Source of the DNA: Ectothiorhodospiraceae bacterium
GTDB lineage: Bacteria; Pseudomonadota; Gammaproteobacteria; Nitrococcales; Aquisalimonadaceae
Length of the DNA stretch: 64,000 nt
Reading direction: 5' to 3'
NCBI GenBank assembly: GCA_020831845.1
Contig: JAFIFV010000129.1
Location: 1-64,000 of the forward strand
Below are positions 16,077 through 24,706 of this stretch, piece after piece. The notes below the pieces were generated by a model that worked only from the letters and a program-made list of their open reading frames with translations, was not told the DNA's origin and did no database searches. A program made the position numbers and the translations under genes. How positions within the stretch are numbered: the first letter of the stretch is position 1; each line of letters starts with the position of its first letter.

Positions 16077-19000
16077 TCAGCGCGCCGCGGGCTCGGCTTC
16101 CTGCTGCAGCACGTAATCGATCCAGCGGCCAGTCAACGCATCGGCCAGACGATTCTGCTGCTGGCGGGCGGCAAGGTTGTCCAGGTCGATCCACGCCAGC
16201 GGCTGATCCTGTTCGGCGCAGGAAAACACAGCCCGCGTGCGCTTGCCTGTCTCCGGATCGATCTGCCACTGCAGGCACTGGGAGCACACTCCCTTCAACA
16301 TGCATTGCATGGGGCTGCCGACGGTACCCACGGCTTTCACGTGTGGCGGAAAGCAGGAGCCGAGTTCGCCGGCCAGCGCCTGCTGGAAGCCACGCAACAG
16401 GCCGGTGCCGCCCATGACCATGATGCGGCTCACCTCTGCCAATGACAGACCGCCCTCTGCCGGGCCGAGTTCCCCTCTGTGGTAGCGGGACAGCACCTCG
16501 ACCATGTCGGTGGCCTGCAGGCTGACATCCTGCGGTCGGCGTGCGGCAATGGTGTCGTCAGCGGCCGTGGCCCAGATGATCTGGTCCGCGCCGGCCTCCA
16601 GCTCATCCTGATGATCCACGTCCGACGCCTTGCCGAATGCTGCGAGGTAGAGCACGCGGTTGCCGGCCGCGCGCAGCTCGGTGCCGATATCATGCATGAC
16701 CGCGGCGCCCCAGCGCCCGGCCACGACCAGTACCGTTTCCCCGCTGGGGATATGCGCGGGTTCGCCGGTGGGGCCCATCAGCACGACGGGATCACCCGGT
16801 TGCAGACGGCCGGCAATCCTCGGGGCGGCCCCCCACTGCAACACCATCAGACGGATCTGGTCGTCACGCAGGCCGGTGCCGCTGACGGTCATCAGCGGCA
16901 CCTGCAGTCGCGTGCCCTCCACCACCGGCGAGAGAGCCTCATAGGTCTGGAAGCGGAAAAACTGACCGGGCCGGAACTTGCGCGCGGCCATGGGTGCCCG
17001 GACCCAGATCTCCACGACCGCGGGATTGTCACGGTTCACTTCCACCACGCGGGCGTCGAACAGCGTGTCCATCCGCTCCCTGAACGCGGTGTAATTCTCC
17101 TGTTGCTCAGTCCGCTTGGGCAGATGCCGCAGCGCTTTCAACACCCCCGGGTAACTGCGCTTGCTGGAGGCAATGGCCTTGACCACGCTGCCATTGAACA
17201 CCGGGTGGGTATCGCCCAGGAACGTGACCGTCCTGCCCTCATGCTGATAGGACGTGAATGGCCCCACCTCGGAAGCTTTCACATGTTCCGCCACCTGCAC
17301 CGGCTGCAAGCCGTTCTCATGCTCCACGTGCGGCAGATAATGGTCGCGTTCCATCTCGAACCCGGCCGGATGCTCGTGCTGGTAGATGGTATTCGGGACG
17401 GTTCCCGCGGCGACGAAGATGGACCGGGCCGGCAGGCGCACCTCCTGGTTAGTGGCAAACCATCGCCCCTCACGTGATTCCATACGACGCAGAATCAACG
17501 CCTCGACGTGATCGTTGGCATCCAGCACGGCATGGATTGGATCCAGCCCTTCAGCGTAGAACAGCCCTTCCTCGGTGGCCTTGATCAATTCCTCGTGGTT
17601 GCGGATATAGGCAGGGGAAGCATTCATGCCCTTGCGATAAGCAATCGTCACTCCGCCCCACGCGTGCAACAGCGGGATGAAGTCAACGTCGCGGCCTTCG
17701 GTGACGGCCTGTTCGCGCTCCTCCTCCACCGCTCGCCCGTGGTCGAGGAATTCGTCCAGCGTTTCCAGATCTTCCGGACTCAGCCCGGCGCGCACCGACT
17801 GCTCGCCCTGATGCTCACACAAGCGCCGGTAACGCTTCAGGGTCTTTTCCACCTGCTTGATGTAGTAGGCCTGCACCTCGGTAGCGGTATCCACGCCGGT
17901 GAGCCCGCCGCCGATCACCACCGCCGGCAGGCGCACCTGCAGATTGGCAATCGAGGTTTCCTTGCCGGCGCCGGTTAGCTGCAGCGCCATCAGGAAATCA
18001 TTCGCCTGGCGCATGCCGCGGGCCAGGCTGTTGCCGATGGGAATCACGCGCGGATAACCAGCTCCGGTCGCCAGGCAGGCGTGATCGAACCCCAGTTCCC
18101 AGGCGTCTTCCAGCGTGAGCGTACCGCCCAGGCGGACGCCACCTTTGATCTGGAAAGTGGGCCGCCGCAACAGCGACAGATAGATCAATTTCAGGAAATT
18201 CTTGTCCCAGCGAACGGTGATGCCGTACTCGGCGACACCGCCGAAGCCAAGCAGAACACGTTCGTCCAGTGGTTCCTCCAGCTCGCTCCAGTCCCGGATC
18301 GGCCGCCGCAGCAGATGCACCGGCAACGGCTCGACCTTCAGCCCCTCGATGCCGAGCACACCGCAGCCAGCCATGGTGAGGTAGTGCGCCATGGTGAAGC
18401 CGGCCGGTCCCATGCCGGCCACCAGGACGTTGCGCCCGTTGTACGGCTGCATCAGGTATTGCTCCCGGCGCAACGGGTTCCAGCGGCTGAGCAGATCATA
18501 GATCTCCACACCCCAGGGCAGGCCCAGCACTTCCGACAACACGGCGGTCTCGACCTGGGGGATGTTGACCGGATCCTGCTTCTGGTAAATGCAGCTCTTC
18601 ATGCAATCGTTGCAGATGCGATGTCCGGTGGCCGGTACCATCGGGTTGTCCACCATCGCCATGGCCAGCGCGGCGATGATGCGGCCGTCCCGCTTGAGCA
18701 CATGCATTTCGGAGATCTTTTCCTCCAGAGGACAGCCAACCAGCGTCACCCCCAGCGGGTCCAGCTTGAACCCCAACTCCGGTTGCTTCTTCTTTTCCGG
18801 AAACCCCCGGGAGCAGAAATCACCGTCATGGTCATGGCAGTACACGCAGTAGTCGACCTCCGACTGCACATCGCGCCGGTGCATCCGGTGGTCGGTCAGC
18901 GCGAAACCGTCCCGCGACCGCCATCGCGAAGGCTCGGCATGCAGACTCACGTCGCGCGGCCCGGATGCGGGCTGCATCGGGACCAGATTGGCGTGATCCA

Positions 19001-19583
19001 CCTTGGCTGGCAGCCGGAAGCTGCTCCAGCCAGCCACCGCCGAGCGGCCGCCTGGCTCATGCAGGGCCAAACGACACCAGGCCACCAGTCGGACCACCTC
19101 CGGATGATCCGCGTCCTGATGCCGCAGCGTCTCGGCGTAGTGGGCGACGGCATATTCGCGGTCGTCGCCGTTCAGACCGGCCTGCTGCAACTGATCGTCC
19201 AGCCAGGCATCCAGCTCCGCCCAGCCGTGTTCCACGGGCTCCCGCTGCCTGCGGGCCGCCTTCTGCACCCATTCCCGCTTGAAACGCCAGACGACTTGCT
19301 CATCCAGCGCCTGCTGACGGATCGCCGCCAGCTCACCGCCCACCCCGAACAACTCCTCCAGCCAGTGTTCCAGTTGCGGCGCCAGCGCAAGCAGGAATCC
19401 GCTCAGTTCCCCGGAGGTGGACGGCAGCGCCTGGCGGCGATACGCCTGCACGCGCTGCGCCAGTTCACCATCCCGCGCATCCAGCCACTGGAGGAAACGA
19501 CGATCAAGCTGCTCCAGACCCTGATGCTCCAACAGATCAGTGAATGCGAAGCCGGCCAGCGGCGGTTGTGAATTGGCGTTCAT
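16077..19583 (-). CDS. Fused NfnB/GltD-like and NfnA/PyrK-like FAD iron-sulfur oxidoreductase
   Basis: A 1168-residue enzyme in three parts. An N-terminal helical domain (about 1-210) is not recognised. A GltD/NfnB-like flavoprotein follows (about 240-830): Cys-rich segments C246xxC249-x7-C257, CP at 284-285 and C324xxC327xxxC331 fit two [4Fe-4S] clusters. Its dinucleotide motifs are VAGMGPAG (388-395) and VIGGGLTG (556-563). A ferredoxin-reductase/PyrK-like part (about 835-1130) has FAD-type RPGQFFRF (871-878) and a C-terminal [2Fe-2S]-like C1094-x5-C1100-xx-C1103...C1122. Nfn enzymes exchange electrons between NADH, NADPH and ferredoxin; here the two subunits appear as one chain. The physiological substrate is unknown. 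GGGGTG precedes the ATG. Confidence 0.8.
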   Translation of the reverse strand: MNANSQPPLAGFAFTDLLEHQGLEQLDRRFLQWLDARDGELAQRVQAYRRQALPSTSGELSGFLLALAPQLEHWLEELFGVGGELAAIRQQALDEQVVWRFKREWVQKAARRQREPVEHGWAELDAWLDDQLQQAGLNGDDREYAVAHYAETLRHQDADHPEVVRLVAWCRLALHEPGGRSAVAGWSSFRLPAKVDHANLVPMQPASGPRDVSLHAEPSRWRSRDGFALTDHRMHRRDVQSEVDYCVYCHDHDGDFCSRGFPEKKKQPELGFKLDPLGVTLVGCPLEEKISEMHVLKRDGRIIAALAMAMVDNPMVPATGHRICNDCMKSCIYQKQDPVNIPQVETAVLSEVLGLPWGVEIYDLLSRWNPLRREQYLMQPYNGRNVLVAGMGPAGFTMAHYLTMAGCGVLGIEGLKVEPLPVHLLRRPIRDWSELEEPLDERVLLGFGGVAEYGITVRWDKNFLKLIYLSLLRRPTFQIKGGVRLGGTLTLEDAWELGFDHACLATGAGYPRVIPIGNSLARGMRQANDFLMALQLTGAGKETSIANLQVRLPAVVIGGGLTGVDTATEVQAYYIKQVEKTLKRYRRLCEHQGEQSVRAGLSPEDLETLDEFLDHGRAVEEEREQAVTEGRDVDFIPLLHAWGGVTIAYRKGMNASPAYIRNHEELIKATEEGLFYAEGLDPIHAVLDANDHVEALILRRMESREGRWFATNQEVRLPARSIFVAAGTVPNTIYQHEHPAGFEMERDHYLPHVEHENGLQPVQVAEHVKASEVGPFTSYQHEGRTVTFLGDTHPVFNGSVVKAIASSKRSYPGVLKALRHLPKRTEQQENYTAFRERMDTLFDARVVEVNRDNPAVVEIWVRAPMAARKFRPGQFFRFQTYEALSPVVEGTRLQVPLMTVSGTGLRDDQIRLMVLQWGAAPRIAGRLQPGDPVVLMGPTGEPAHIPSGETVLVVAGRWGAAVMHDIGTELRAAGNRVLYLAAFGKASDVDHQDELEAGADQIIWATAADDTIAARRPQDVSLQATDMVEVLSRYHRGELGPAEGGLSLAEVSRIMVMGGTGLLRGFQQALAGELGSCFPPHVKAVGTVGSPMQCMLKGVCSQCLQWQIDPETGKRTRAVFSCAEQDQPLAWIDLDNLAARQQQNRLADALTGRWIDYVLQQEAEPAAR

Positions 19584-19811
19584 GGCACCCCGTTACGGCG
19601 TTGAATTGCCGCGCCAGTCGCGGATGACGCGGGAAAATGATGTGTGGACTCACAGTATCACGCCGCCACGCCCGCGTTTCCAAGCGCGGCCGGCTGCGGT
19701 ACTGTGAAGCGTAGAACACGAAATCCGCGGAAAGGGTGACATATCAGCGTCTTGTAACGTCCGCCTCCCGGCGGACGGCCACTGCGTTGAACGCACTGAG
19801 GGAGCATTCGC

Positions 19812-22703
19812 ATGAGCGCTGGCTGGTCACGCTCCGGCCCCATCGCCGTCGGCCTGTCCGTTACCCTGGCGAGCCTGGCCGCCGTATGGCTGCTCTCTGG
19901 GAGCCTGGCCGAGCACGAACATCAGCAGCGGCAGTCCCGCGCAGTGCAGGAACTGGCAACCGTACGCGCACAGTTGGAAAGCGAGCTCAACTCCACCATC
20001 CACCTGACCTACGGTCTGACCGCACTGGTGGCCAGCGACCCCGAACTGCAGGAAGACCAGTTCAAGCGTATCAGCGCCGAGCTGCTGCATCGCAGCCGCC
20101 ACACCAGCCATCTGGTGCTTGCCCCCGGCAACACCATTCGTCACATCCATCCGCTGGAGGGCAACGAGACCGCCATGGGCCTGAACCTGGCAACCCAGCC
20201 GGAGCAGCGCTACGCGGTCTTTCGCGCCATGGAAAAGCGCGGGTTGGTCGTCACCGGCCCGGTGCAACTGGTCCAGGGCGGTGTCGCCCTGGCCACGCGG
20301 GAACCGGTTTTCATCCGCGACAATGACGACGAACGCTACTGGGGCCTGGTCACCGCGGTCATCTTCATGGATAGCCTGTTCGAGGCGGCGGGACTGTATT
20401 CGGAGGATCTCGGCCTGCGTCTGGCACTGCGCAATATGGATGACAACACATTGCTGCTCGGGGATGAGGGATTGTTCCACCGGGACAGTCTCCGCCAGGA
20501 GATACGTCTAAGCGGCGTGACCTGGGAACTGGCAGCCGAGCCACTGGCATCTGGAGCCGGCATGGTGGCCTACTGGCAGGGCCTGGGGGTCGCCCTTTCG
20601 CTGGCCGCGGGACTGGCAGGGTGGAGACTGACGGGTCAGCGAATCGCCCTCGCCAGTTCGGAGCGGAAATACCGGGCGGTGGTTGATCACCTCAACGACG
20701 GTGTCTGCATAGCACAGGAGGGCGTTTTCCGCTTCGTCAACCCGCGAATGACGAAGATCAGCGGATACACGGAGGAAGAATTACTGGGCCAGCCGCTGAC
20801 CAGGATCGTTCCCGGCAGCGACGGCGAGAACCTGCTGGAGCGGCACCGCCAGCGCATGGAGGGTTTCTCGGTGCCCGCCGAATACGAGGTCGGCATCATT
20901 CGCAAGGATGGCGAAAAACGGCACGTGCGCCTGAACACCAGCCTGGTGGACTGGCACGGCCGGCCCGCGGCCCTGGGCACGGTGACGGATATCACCGAGC
21001 GCAAGCGCCTGGAGAACGCGTTGCGCAGCAACCGCAACCGCTTGCACGCCATGATTCAGGCGATGCCGGACATCGCCCTGATACTCGATGACCGGGGCAC
21101 GTATCTGGATGTCTTTGGCGGCCAGGGCGGCGACCATGCCCTGCAGCCGGAGACGCTGATCGGCAAGCGCATGGTGGACGTGCTGCCGGAAGCGTTGGCG
21201 CAGCAATTCCTCGGCGTCGTCCAGGCAGCCATCACCAGCGGTCGCGTGCAGACTGTCGAATACGCCTTGGGCCGCATTGCACCGACCGACGATTCCCATG
21301 ACCACCGACAGTGGTACCAGGGCCGCGTCGTGACCCTGCATGCCTACGAACACGACCGCCCGGCGGTACTGTGGCTGGCCTTCAACATCACCGACCACAA
21401 GCGTACCGAATCCTCGCTGAAGGAACGCGAAGCGGCCTACCAGGCGCTGGTGGAGAACTCGCCGGACGTGATCGCACGACTGGATCCGGAGCTTCGCATC
21501 CTCTACATCAACTCGGCGGTGGAGCACTATGCCGGTGTGCCCGCCGATACGCTGCTGGGCAGGCGACGACCGGAAACGCTGGCGGACCCGGCTCTGGCGC
21601 AGTTGCTGGAGGCCAACTACCGGAAGGCGTTTCAGGAACGGACAACGCACATGTTCGAGTTCCGTCTGAGGTCGCCCGACGGCCAGATACTGTTCTTCGA
21701 GAGCCGCGTGGTCCCCGAGCGCGGCAGCTCGGAGGAGGTTGCCTCCGTACTGGTGCTGGAGCGCGATATCACCCAGCGGAAGCGCTCAGAGGGTCAGTTG
21801 CGGCTTGCCGCCAGCGTGTTCCAGCATTCTTCGGAGGCCATGCTGGTCACCGATGCCCATCGCCGGGTGGTCCGCTGCAACCCTGCCTATTCGCGGCTGA
21901 CCGGCTACCGGGTCGGAGATATCGTCGGCCGGCCATCGCCGCTGCTCACGACTGCCGAGCAAGGCGGCGTGATGGACGCCCAGGCCTGGGAGGAACTGTT
22001 ACGCGAAGGTCACTGGGAAGGCGAGATACTGGCCCGGCGGCATAACGGCGAGCCTTTCCCTGCCTGGGTGAATATCAACGGCATTCGCGATGACTCGGAT
22101 GCCGTCAGTCATTTCCTGCTGGCAATGGAGGATATCTCCAGCCGCAAGCGGCACGAGGAGCAGCTACGCCACGACGCCACCCACGACCCGCTGACCGGGC
22201 TCCCCAACCGGACCCTGCTGCTGGATCGGCTACGCGTGGCCATGGCCCAGGCGCGGCGAAACCAGCACGAGCTGGCGCTGCTTTTCATCGACCTGGACGG
22301 CTTCAAACCCGTGAACGATGCCCATGGCCACCGCTTTGGCGACGCCATGCTGGGCGTGCTTGCGCAACGCCTGCGCGAGTCGGTCCGGGAAACCGACACC
22401 GTTGCCCGGCTGGGCGGCGACGAGTTCATTGTCGTGCTGTCACCGCCCAGCGGGCTGGAGGTGGCCGACGCCATTGCCACCGAGGTGCTCACCCAGCTTT
22501 CCAGGTCGGTGACGCTGCAAGGCCACCAGTGCCAGGTGGGTGCGAGCATCGGTATCAGCCGCTATCCACTGGACGGCGTGGAAGCCGAGGCCCTGATCAT
22601 GGCCGCGGATGAGGCAATGTACCGGGCAAAGACGGAGGGCCGGGGCCGCGCCTGCTACTTCAGCGATTCCATTGCCGCTTCAAGCCGTATCCGGCCCGAC
22701 TGA
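19812..22703 (+). CDS. CHASE-PAS-GGDEF membrane diguanylate cyclase
   Basis: A 963-residue sensor. An N-terminal membrane helix (about 10-30), a periplasmic CHASE-type sensor (about 45-240) and a second membrane helix (about 250-275) are followed by about four PAS modules (roughly 280-400, 405-525, 540-655, 665-785), each ending in a DITERK-like phrase. The GGDEF domain is C-terminal, with an intact GGDEF motif (868-872) and an upstream RETD inhibitory site. It is predicted to make c-di-GMP in response to an external ligand. GAGGGAG precedes the ATG; a GTCCGCC/GGCGGAC hairpin (19759-19776) lies in its leader. It ends 48 nt inside the convergent PrcB-like gene. Confidence 0.93.
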   Translation: MSAGWSRSGPIAVGLSVTLASLAAVWLLSGSLAEHEHQQRQSRAVQELATVRAQLESELNSTIHLTYGLTALVASDPELQEDQFKRISAELLHRSRHTSHLVLAPGNTIRHIHPLEGNETAMGLNLATQPEQRYAVFRAMEKRGLVVTGPVQLVQGGVALATREPVFIRDNDDERYWGLVTAVIFMDSLFEAAGLYSEDLGLRLALRNMDDNTLLLGDEGLFHRDSLRQEIRLSGVTWELAAEPLASGAGMVAYWQGLGVALSLAAGLAGWRLTGQRIALASSERKYRAVVDHLNDGVCIAQEGVFRFVNPRMTKISGYTEEELLGQPLTRIVPGSDGENLLERHRQRMEGFSVPAEYEVGIIRKDGEKRHVRLNTSLVDWHGRPAALGTVTDITERKRLENALRSNRNRLHAMIQAMPDIALILDDRGTYLDVFGGQGGDHALQPETLIGKRMVDVLPEALAQQFLGVVQAAITSGRVQTVEYALGRIAPTDDSHDHRQWYQGRVVTLHAYEHDRPAVLWLAFNITDHKRTESSLKEREAAYQALVENSPDVIARLDPELRILYINSAVEHYAGVPADTLLGRRRPETLADPALAQLLEANYRKAFQERTTHMFEFRLRSPDGQILFFESRVVPERGSSEEVASVLVLERDITQRKRSEGQLRLAASVFQHSSEAMLVTDAHRRVVRCNPAYSRLTGYRVGDIVGRPSPLLTTAEQGGVMDAQAWEELLREGHWEGEILARRHNGEPFPAWVNINGIRDDSDAVSHFLLAMEDISSRKRHEEQLRHDATHDPLTGLPNRTLLLDRLRVAMAQARRNQHELALLFIDLDGFKPVNDAHGHRFGDAMLGVLAQRLRESVRETDTVARLGGDEFIVVLSPPSGLEVADAIATEVLTQLSRSVTLQGHQCQVGASIGISRYPLDGVEAEALIMAADEAMYRAKTEGRGRACYFSDSIAASSRIRPD

Positions 22704-23140
22704 TCGATGACGCGCACCGGCACTGGCTCGGACCAGCCGCCGGCAAGCTTCAGGCATGGCAGCGTCAGCGCCAGGGTTACGGCTTCTCCCGGCGCGGGTT
22801 CGCGCCAGTCCACGACGATTTCCCAGGCGCCGTCCACGAATTCGGCCCCGGTCTCGGCGAGACTGACGCCGAAACCACCGGAAGGCTGCTGCCCCATGGA
22901 CAGCAACAGCGCCGGTGCCCCGTTGTCCGACACCCAGCGTGCGGACGCCTGCTCGTCCCCGCAGTAGGTGCCTTCGTCCAGCACCCGCAGCTCCATCACA
23001 TCGGCGGCAGCAAGCGTGCTGGCTCCAAGCAGCGCAACAACTGTCACCAGCTTGAGACAGTTGATTCGAAACCTGCCCTGCTTAGACTTGGCACTGATTC
23101 GATTCCGTTCTTTTTGCCACCACTGGTGATCCAAGGCCAT
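22655..23140 (-). CDS. Exported PrcB-like protein
   Basis: A protein of about 161 residues from the ATG at 23140. The hydrophobic stretch LKLVTVVALLGASTLAAA looks like a signal peptide but has an unusually long n-region (about 28 residues), so the true start is uncertain. The body (ALLLSMGQQPSGGFGVSLAE, then VDWREPAPGEAVTLALTLPC) matches the C-terminal domain of protease-complex PrcB family proteins. Its 3' end overlaps the cyclase gene by 49 bp. Its ATG overlaps the divergent ATG of the next gene in the word CATG. Confidence 0.7.
   Translation of the reverse strand: MALDHQWWQKERNRISAKSKQGRFRINCLKLVTVVALLGASTLAAADVMELRVLDEGTYCGDEQASARWVSDNGAPALLLSMGQQPSGGFGVSLAETGAEFVDGAWEIVVDWREPAPGEAVTLALTLPCLKLAGGWSEPVPVRVIDQSGRIRLEAAMESLK
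23061..23088 (+). promoter_or_regulatory. Possible promoter for the retropepsin-like protease gene
   Basis: TTGATT (23061-23066) and TAGACT (23083-23088), 16 nt apart, lie about 50 nt before the plus-strand ATG at 23139. They fall inside the PrcB-like reading frame if that starts at 23140, which is one reason to doubt that start. Confidence 0.35.
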
Positions 23141-23747
23141 GCGACTGATCTCCCGCTCTCTCTTGCTGTCCATCTCCCTCGCCCTGCTGCTGGCCGGGAC
23201 CGCCGTCGCCGAGCAGAGGGAACTCGCCATCTACGGTTGGCTCGAGGAGGCATCGCTGGGGTCCGGGGAACTCACCATCAGGGCCAAGCTGGACACCGGG
23301 GCCGACAACTCCTCGCTGAACGCGCCCGATTTCGAGATATTCGAAAAGGACGACGATGACTGGGTGCGCTTCACCGTCACCAACCAGGACGAGCAAGAGT
23401 ATACCTTCGAGAAGAAAATTGTTCGTCAGGCGCGTATCCGCAGCGCCTCGGGCACGAGCCGGCGACCCGTGGTCAAGATGGAAGTCTGTGTCGGCGAGGT
23501 GCTGCGTCATGTAGAGGTCAACCTCGCGGATCGCAGCGAACTCGGTTTCCAGATGCTGATCGGCCGCAGCTACATGAAGGACCGCATCCTTGTGGATTCC
23601 GGCGAGGAATTCACTGCCTCACCCGACTGCGCGAAGTCGGAAGCGGACGATGCCGATCGCCCGGATGAATCCGGCGACTATGACGATGGTGAGGAACAGA
23701 CGGAGGACGCGTCCGGGAACGATGACGAGGGGGAAGACGACGAATAG
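23139..23747 (+). CDS. Exported retropepsin-like putative ATP-dependent zinc protease family protein
   Basis: A 202-residue protein with a signal peptide (residues 1-24, ending GTAVA). Its domain (about 28-165) belongs to the family called putative ATP-dependent zinc protease. It carries the aspartic-protease-like motif KLDTGADNSS (50-59), with Asp52 as the expected catalytic residue, and FQMLIGRSYMKDRILVD. The C-terminal 35 residues are almost all Asp, Glu, Ser and Gly. The domain name is historical and activity is unproven. The acidic tail is encoded opposite the tail of mtfA, with a 70-bp overlap. Confidence 0.8.
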   Translation: MRLISRSLLLSISLALLLAGTAVAEQRELAIYGWLEEASLGSGELTIRAKLDTGADNSSLNAPDFEIFEKDDDDWVRFTVTNQDEQEYTFEKKIVRQARIRSASGTSRRPVVKMEVCVGEVLRHVEVNLADRSELGFQMLIGRSYMKDRILVDSGEEFTASPDCAKSEADDADRPDESGDYDDGEEQTEDASGNDDEGEDDE

Positions 23748-24523
23748 CCGACCGGGCCTTTCATGCCGGCTGCCGGATCCTGCCGGTAGAACAGGGCCAG
23801 TTGTTCGTAGACGGTGGCCTCTTCCGCCTTCAGCAACCAGGGCAGCTCGAAGAAAGCCTCGCTGAGCACGGAAAAGAACTCCGCGGGTGACTCCGCCGCA
23901 TAGGGGTCGATCCAAGGTTCGCCACCGGCATCAAGCTCCGCGCACAGCCGCTCGTAGGCCATGAAGAATGCCCGGGTCCAGCGCTGCCGATCCATGCCCC
24001 GGTGCAGCGGAGGATGACCATTGGCCTCCCCATTGACCATATCCAGCTTGTGTGCGAACTCGTGCAGCACGACGTTGAAGCCATCAGCGTCGCGCGAGGC
24101 CTCCACATTTGCCCAGGACAGCACCACCGGACCGCGCTCCCAGGCCTCGCCCGCCATGACCGATTCCTCGTCGTGCTCTATGCCCGCTTCATCCTGATAG
24201 CGATGCCGAGCCACGAAATCCCCAGGGTAAAGCACCAGCGTGCGGACGTCCCGGTACCAGTCCAGCCCCAGGTTCAACACCGGCAGGCAGCCCACCAGCG
24301 CCACCTCCACTGCCATCCCGGGTTCAGGCTCCAGCCCGCCGGCACCATAGACATCACGGTCGTGAAGAAAGAGTGTCGCCAGCTCGCGCAGGCGTCTCCG
24401 ATCGGGACCATCCAGTCGCTGCAACGCCCATTGCGCCGAGAACGCCTGCTCCACCAGCGCATCCGGCAAGGCATGCTGTTCCAGAACCCGCCTGCGGCGC
24501 CAGCGCCTGATACTCGGAAACAT
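23678..24523 (-). CDS. mtfA: MtfA family zinc-dependent peptidase
   Basis: A 281-residue protein starting MFPSIRRWRRRR, with the metallopeptidase motif HEFAH (154-158) and a downstream ESPAEFFSVLSEAFFE segment that should give the third zinc ligand. In E. coli MtfA binds the repressor Mlc (DgsA) and so affects glucose uptake; it also has aminopeptidase activity. The last 30 residues after FYRQDP are Ser-rich, unlike the family, and are read from the antisense of the neighbouring acidic tail. An ATG 8 codons upstream is an alternative start. Confidence 0.88.
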   Translation of the reverse strand: MFPSIRRWRRRRVLEQHALPDALVEQAFSAQWALQRLDGPDRRRLRELATLFLHDRDVYGAGGLEPEPGMAVEVALVGCLPVLNLGLDWYRDVRTLVLYPGDFVARHRYQDEAGIEHDEESVMAGEAWERGPVVLSWANVEASRDADGFNVVLHEFAHKLDMVNGEANGHPPLHRGMDRQRWTRAFFMAYERLCAELDAGGEPWIDPYAAESPAEFFSVLSEAFFELPWLLKAEEATVYEQLALFYRQDPAAGMKGPVGYSSSSPSSSFPDASSVCSSPSS

Positions 24524-24706
24524 CGCTATCGATTCTCCCGGGGTCATCGCCCACCGCCACCATGCGCTGGGGTCGGGCTTGAGGAAACACAATCGCATTC
24601 CCTGTTTCCCCGATTGTGCCATGTTTCACAACCCGATCATCGGGTTTGGCCCGGCTATCCGGTTCGTGGATAATCAGGCGCTCGGCACAACACCACCAGG
24701 AGCTTC

